Assembly: GCA_036507695.1 (NCBI GenBank)
Contig: DATCIR010000168.1
Location: 1-9,448 of the forward strand
Reading direction: 5' to 3'
DNA: 9,448 nt
DNA from: JAKEGK01 sp036507695
GTDB lineage: Bacteria; Pseudomonadota; Gammaproteobacteria; SZUA-152
Shown here: piece by piece, positions 7,126-9,448 of the stretch
Numbering within the stretch: position 1 is the stretch's first letter
How the letters are laid out: every line of letters starts with the position of its first letter
Notes under the pieces: generated by a model
Told to the model about the DNA's origin: nothing
Databases searched by the model: none
Seen by the model: only the letters and a program-made list of their open reading frames with translations
Translations under genes and position numbers: made by a program

Positions 7126-7270
7126 TTGCTGTCGACCTTTGTGACACCGTGATAGGCGGTGGGGTTTAGTTTGGAAACCGCAGGACAAATCATGCTAATC
7201 GATTGGCTTATAAAACCACAACTGGCGTTTGGCGGCTATGTATTATTACCAAAACATTTAACAACCATTC

Positions 7271-7316
7271 ACGCCCGCTTTACGCCCGCTCTTGGACTAA
7301 ACTTACACGCCCGCAG
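7271..7316 (+). repeat. Three ACGCCCGC direct repeats in the divergent region
   Basis: ACGCCCGCTTT (7271-7281) is followed directly by ACGCCCGCTCT (7282-7292), 10 of 11 bases identical, and a third ACGCCCGC lies at 7307-7314. Spacings are 11 and 25 bases. Repeated boxes about one helical turn apart inside a divergent promoter region fit a regulator binding array, but no known regulator is implied. Confidence 0.6.
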
Positions 7317-7351
7317 CCGTGTCAGTGCTTTGGTAATGGACTAACAGAAAT

Positions 7352-7357
7352 AGGTGA
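7352..7357 (+). promoter_or_regulatory. Ribosome binding site of the cupin-like gene
   Basis: AGGTGA ends 6 bases before the ATG at 7364 and supports that start over the later methionine at residue 26. Confidence 0.65.
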
Positions 7358-7363
7358 CCGATT

Positions 7364-8098
7364 ATGAAACAACTGGTATTTGGCAGTGACGGCGGTAATA
7401 GCACGCGCAGGGACCTAGACCAGGGTGAGCCCTCGCCAATGGACGCTCTGTTCAGTGCGCCGGATGCGGCGGGTGTGATCGGTTATTCGCCAGCTGATAT
7501 TACTCGTCTCTGGCAACAGCTAAGAACCTGTTTACAGGACTATTTCAATACGGCCAGCGAGGAACTCGACTACCCCCGCGTCGTGGCGATTCAGACCCAT
7601 CAACTGTTAGATTCCATAAAACAACTGCCAGAATTCCGCAGGCAGTTGCAAAAGGCGAAATCCCGATCCCGTTATGATCACCTCTGGCACCGTCAGCGTT
7701 TTGCGTTTGATAGCGTGATGGAAGCGGAATTAGTGACCGTGTACGGCGAACAGTCTACGCCCTTACATAGCTATGATGGACCCGTTGGCATCATTTATGT
7801 CCTTGATGGTGAGCTTACCGTCGGCCGATACACTGAAATCAACAACGCCATCAGCGCTTGCAGTGGCATCACCAAACTGAATTGCCAGACGATTAACCGT
7901 TACCGGTACTCGCAGGGAACCTTGATTGATTCCATTTCAGCACCCGTGGTGGAATTGCAGGCGAATGCCGAGCGTTGCGTATTTCTGAATATCCACTTAA
8001 TCGACCTGCCCAGCCACCCGCATTATTGTTATTATCCGTCCTATATTTCCCGCGAGAACCGGCAGTTCTTTACCCGCCGGGTCACCGCCGAGTGGTAG
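7364..8098 (+). CDS. Cupin-fold protein resembling cysteine dioxygenase, with metal ligands apparently replaced
   Basis: 244 residues, no signal peptide, probably cytosolic. Residues 1-120 are mostly helical. Residues about 123-215 look like the beta-barrel of the cysteine dioxygenase branch of cupins: VTVYGEQSTPLHSYDGPVG followed by IIYVLDGELTVGRY resembles the first cupin motif, and LIDSISAPVVEL followed by FLNIHLIDLP resembles the second (family form DSIGLHRVEN, then SLHLYSPP). By eye, His135 matches the first metal ligand, but Tyr137 stands where the second His belongs and Pro194 where the third belongs. If the alignment holds, iron binding and thiol oxidation are unlikely, and the protein may be a binding or regulatory relative. 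The family match is from memory of motifs and is moderate. It is transcribed away from the sigma operon and has no clear terminator. Confidence 0.7.
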   Translation: MKQLVFGSDGGNSTRRDLDQGEPSPMDALFSAPDAAGVIGYSPADITRLWQQLRTCLQDYFNTASEELDYPRVVAIQTHQLLDSIKQLPEFRRQLQKAKSRSRYDHLWHRQRFAFDSVMEAELVTVYGEQSTPLHSYDGPVGIIYVLDGELTVGRYTEINNAISACSGITKLNCQTINRYRYSQGTLIDSISAPVVELQANAERCVFLNIHLIDLPSHPHYCYYPSYISRENRQFFTRRVTAEW

Positions 8099-8163
8099 AA
8101 GGTCCTCTGCTAAAAGCGCCCATCCGGCCAAAAAACCAATAAAGTTGACCGGCTACTACCGAT

Positions 8164-8212
8164 TTTCCGTAAAACCTATATAATAGGCGCCCTGTACGTA
8201 ATTTCCGTAAAA
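8164..8212 (+). repeat. Direct repeat TTTCCGTAAAA flanking a TATAAT box
   Basis: TTTCCGTAAAA occurs at 8164-8174 and again at 8202-8212, 38 bases apart start to start, bracketing TATAAT at 8179-8184. The placement on both sides of a candidate -10 element is what a repressor operator pair might look like; chance in an A+T-rich stretch is the alternative. Confidence 0.55.
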
Positions 8213-8274
8213 ACAATGGGTTATCGAATTGATTGGGCATATTGCTGAATTAATATTTAAGCAATGACTCCGCA

Positions 8275-8317
8275 GCGCCCCGCCATCCAGGCATAATATC
8301 TGGATGGAAAATGGCGC
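8275..8317 (+). promoter_or_regulatory. Two-stage hairpin in the hemE leader
   Basis: An 8-bp perfect stem CCATCCAG (8283-8290) with CTGGATGG (8300-8307) closes a 9-base loop. It is enclosed by GCGCC (8275-8279) pairing with GGCGC (8313-8317) across a small internal loop. No T run follows, so a simple intrinsic terminator is unlikely. As DNA it is also a 25-base dyad that could bind a protein. Confidence 0.55.
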
Positions 8318-8393
8318 AGCCTGGTTTTCCCGCACTCTGTAGTGGTTATCCATCGACAATTACAACAATTTATTCAACGGCTGATAATTTTAT

Positions 8394-8399
8394 AGGAAG
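8394..8399 (+). promoter_or_regulatory. Ribosome binding site of hemE
   Basis: AGGAAG lies 4-6 bases before the ATG at 8404. The internal ATG at 8449, which matches the usual family N-terminus, has no comparable site, so translation should start at 8404. Confidence 0.65.
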
Positions 8400-8403
8400 T
8401 ACT

Positions 8404-9448
8404 ATGGCTGAACAAAACAAGGCTGAACAGAACAAGGCTGAACTAAAAATGGCGGAACTGAAAAACGATCGGTTCCTGCAGGCGTTACTGCGCAAACCGG
8501 TTGACGTCACCCCGGTTTGGATGATGCGCCAGGCGGGACGCTATCTCCCCGAATACCGGGCCACCCGGGAAAAAGCCGGCAGTTTTATGAACCTGTGTCA
8601 AACGCCGGAATTGGCCTGCGAAGTCACGCTACAACCCTTGGATCGTTACGCGCTGGACGCGGCCATTCTGTTCTCCGACATCCTGACCATTCCCGATGCC
8701 ATGGGCCTGGGTTTGCGCTTTACCACGGGCGAAGGCCCCACCTTTGACAAACCGGTGCGCACCGCCGCGGATATCGCCGCGCTGGGCGTTATCGACCCTC
8801 ACGCGGAACTTAAATACGTGGTTGACGCCGTCAGCCTGATTCGCAAGGAACTCAACGGCCGCGTGCCCTTGATCGGTTTTTCCGGCAGTCCCTGGACCCT
8901 GGCCACGTATATGGTGGAAGGCGAATCCAGCAAGGAATTTTCCAAAGTCAAAGGCATGATGTTCGATCAACCGGACTTGATGCATAAGCTGCTGGACGTA
9001 CTGGCGCAAACCGTTACCGAATACCTGAACGCCCAGATCAAGGCCGGCGCGCAGGCGGTCATGGTGTTTGATACCTGGGGCGGCGCATTAACGCCGCGTG
9101 ATTACCGCGAATTTTCCCTGCAATACATGACACAAATCGTCGACGGCTTGATTAAGGAAAACCAAGGCCGGCCAGTGCCTTCGATATTGTTTACCAAAGG
9201 CGGCGGCGCCTGGCTGGAAGATATGGCCTTGAGCAAATGCAACGCCGTGGGCGTGGACTGGACGATCGATATCGGCGATGCACGCCGGCGGGTGGGCGAT
9301 AAGGTCGCCCTGCAAGGCAACATGGATCCCTGCATCCTGTACGCTTCGCCCCAACGAATCCGTGAGGAAGTGGCGGCCGTGCTGGCCAGTTTCGGCACAG
9401 GCGAAGGCCATGTGTTCAACCTGGGGCATGGCATCCACCCGGGGATTA
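8404..9448 (+). CDS. hemE: Uroporphyrinogen decarboxylase (3' truncated by window)
   Basis: HemE removes four carboxyl groups from uroporphyrinogen III to make coproporphyrinogen III, a cytosolic step of heme biosynthesis that needs no cofactor. The 348 residues visible carry the family signatures: RQAGRYLPEYR at 42-52, FSDIL at 90-94 with the catalytic-pocket aspartate, FSGSPWTLATYM at 159-170, FDTWGG at 222-227, and NLGHGIHP near the cut end. Enterobacterial HemE is about 354 residues and begins MTELKNDR; here the equivalent MAELKNDR lies at residue 16, preceded by a repeat-built extension (AEQNK, AEQNK, AELKM). Only about 20 residues should be missing beyond the window. No adjacent heme gene is visible. 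Its own promoter probably lies in the 305-base region upstream. Confidence 0.97.
   Translation, partial: MAEQNKAEQNKAELKMAELKNDRFLQALLRKPVDVTPVWMMRQAGRYLPEYRATREKAGSFMNLCQTPELACEVTLQPLDRYALDAAILFSDILTIPDAMGLGLRFTTGEGPTFDKPVRTAADIAALGVIDPHAELKYVVDAVSLIRKELNGRVPLIGFSGSPWTLATYMVEGESSKEFSKVKGMMFDQPDLMHKLLDVLAQTVTEYLNAQIKAGAQAVMVFDTWGGALTPRDYREFSLQYMTQIVDGLIKENQGRPVPSILFTKGGGAWLEDMALSKCNAVGVDWTIDIGDARRRVGDKVALQGNMDPCILYASPQRIREEVAAVLASFGTGEGHVFNLGHGIHPGI
8407..8466 (+). repeat. 15-bp tandem repeat, four units, at the start of hemE
   Basis: Four in-frame 15-base units, GCTGAACAAAACAAG, GCTGAACAGAACAAG, GCTGAACTAAAAATG and GCGGAACTGAAAAAC, encode AEQNK, AEQNK, AELKM, AELKN. The last unit corresponds to the conserved N-terminus of HemE, so the first three look like copies of it placed between the start codon and the native beginning. 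Confidence 0.85.

Larger units (their letters stand above)
7126..7363. promoter_or_regulatory. Divergent intergenic region between sigma factor and cupin-like gene
   Basis: This 238-base gap must hold the promoters of the minus-strand sigma operon and the plus-strand cupin-like gene. I see A+T-rich -10-like stretches (TATAAA at 7209-7214, TATTAT at 7241-7246) but no convincing paired -35. Weak inverted repeats lie in the sigma leader (CACCG 7145-7149 with CGGTG 7157-7161; GGTTT 7163-7167 with AAACC 7175-7179). The most distinctive content is the set of ACGCCCGC boxes at 7271-7316. No small gene is evident. Confidence 0.5.
8099..8403 (+). promoter_or_regulatory. hemE upstream region: promoter candidates and structured leader
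   Basis: This 305-base gap lies before hemE. It holds a consensus -10 TATAAT at 8179-8184 without a matching -35; a second candidate pair TTGATT 8229-8234 and TAATAT 8251-8256 with a 16-base spacer; an 11-base direct repeat flanking the TATAAT; and overlapping inverted repeats at 8275-8330. A 67-codon minus-strand frame here (8156-8359) has no recognisable features and is not called. No terminator for the cupin-like gene is clear. Confidence 0.5.

Noticed and set aside
7126..7188. Sigma factor start at 7188, adding 21 residues
   Set aside because: The added residues (MSCGFQTKPHRLSRCHKGRQQ) are unlike ECF N-termini; the ATG at 7125 has a plausible ribosome site and gives the usual length.
1010..7330. 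A shared ECF promoter motif (TGCGG, then TAAGT) before the sigma and HEAT genes
   Set aside because: The resemblance is short, with different spacing, and lies far from the sigma gene start; it is not distinguishable from chance.
8145..8184. TTGACC (8145-8150) as -35 partner of TATAAT (8179-8184)
   Set aside because: The spacing is 28 bases, far beyond the usual 16-18.
8156..8359. 67-codon minus-strand frame before hemE
   Set aside because: No ribosome site, no recognisable domain, and it spans the repeats, promoter candidates and hairpin of the hemE leader.
8629..9009. 126-codon minus-strand frame inside hemE, and other long frames at 9088-9438
   Set aside because: They are antisense shadows of highly conserved HemE sequence in G+C-rich codons.

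Overview
The window reads as a gammaproteobacterial chromosome segment. The best evidence is the 3' partial hemE at the right edge, whose protein (RQAGRYLPEYR, FSDILTIPDAMGLGL, NLGHGIHP) closely resembles enterobacterial and pseudomonad uroporphyrinogen decarboxylases. The base composition is moderate, about half G+C, with good Shine-Dalgarno sites. No species can be named from the sequence alone. I see no tRNA, rRNA, insertion sequence or CRISPR array.

Layout. (1) Bases 1-158 hold the tail of an unrecognised plus-strand gene, followed by a short perfect hairpin at 177-197. (2) Bases 212-7125 hold five minus-strand genes read right to left: an ECF sigma factor, a membrane-spanning zinc-finger anti-sigma factor overlapping it by 20 bases, an exported M48-type zinc metalloprotease with TPRs, an exported TPR-CHAT (caspase-like) protease, and a HEAT-repeat protein. 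The first four are tightly packed (overlap, then gaps of 2 and about 30 bases) and look like one operon. The HEAT-repeat gene lies about 115 bases further on with its own strong ribosome binding site, and a single in-frame amber codon interrupts it. (3) Bases 7126-7363 are a divergent promoter region with repeated ACGCCCGC boxes. (4) Bases 7364-8098 encode a cupin-like protein resembling cysteine dioxygenases but apparently lacking two of the three metal-binding histidines. (5) Bases 8099-8403 are a structured leader. (6) Bases 8404-9448 are hemE, with an N-terminal extension made of 15-bp repeats.

How the parts may work together. A sigma factor cotranscribed with its membrane anti-sigma factor and two exported proteases suggests an envelope-sensing circuit in which periplasmic proteolysis could release the sigma factor. 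A TPR-CHAT protease linked to an ECF sigma factor also recalls the type III-E CRISPR arrangement, where Csx29 (TPR-CHAT) cleaves Csx30 and frees an ECF sigma factor. Here the CHAT protein carries a signal peptide and there is no CRISPR component, so any functional analogy is inference. hemE and the left-edge gene are probably unrelated neighbours.
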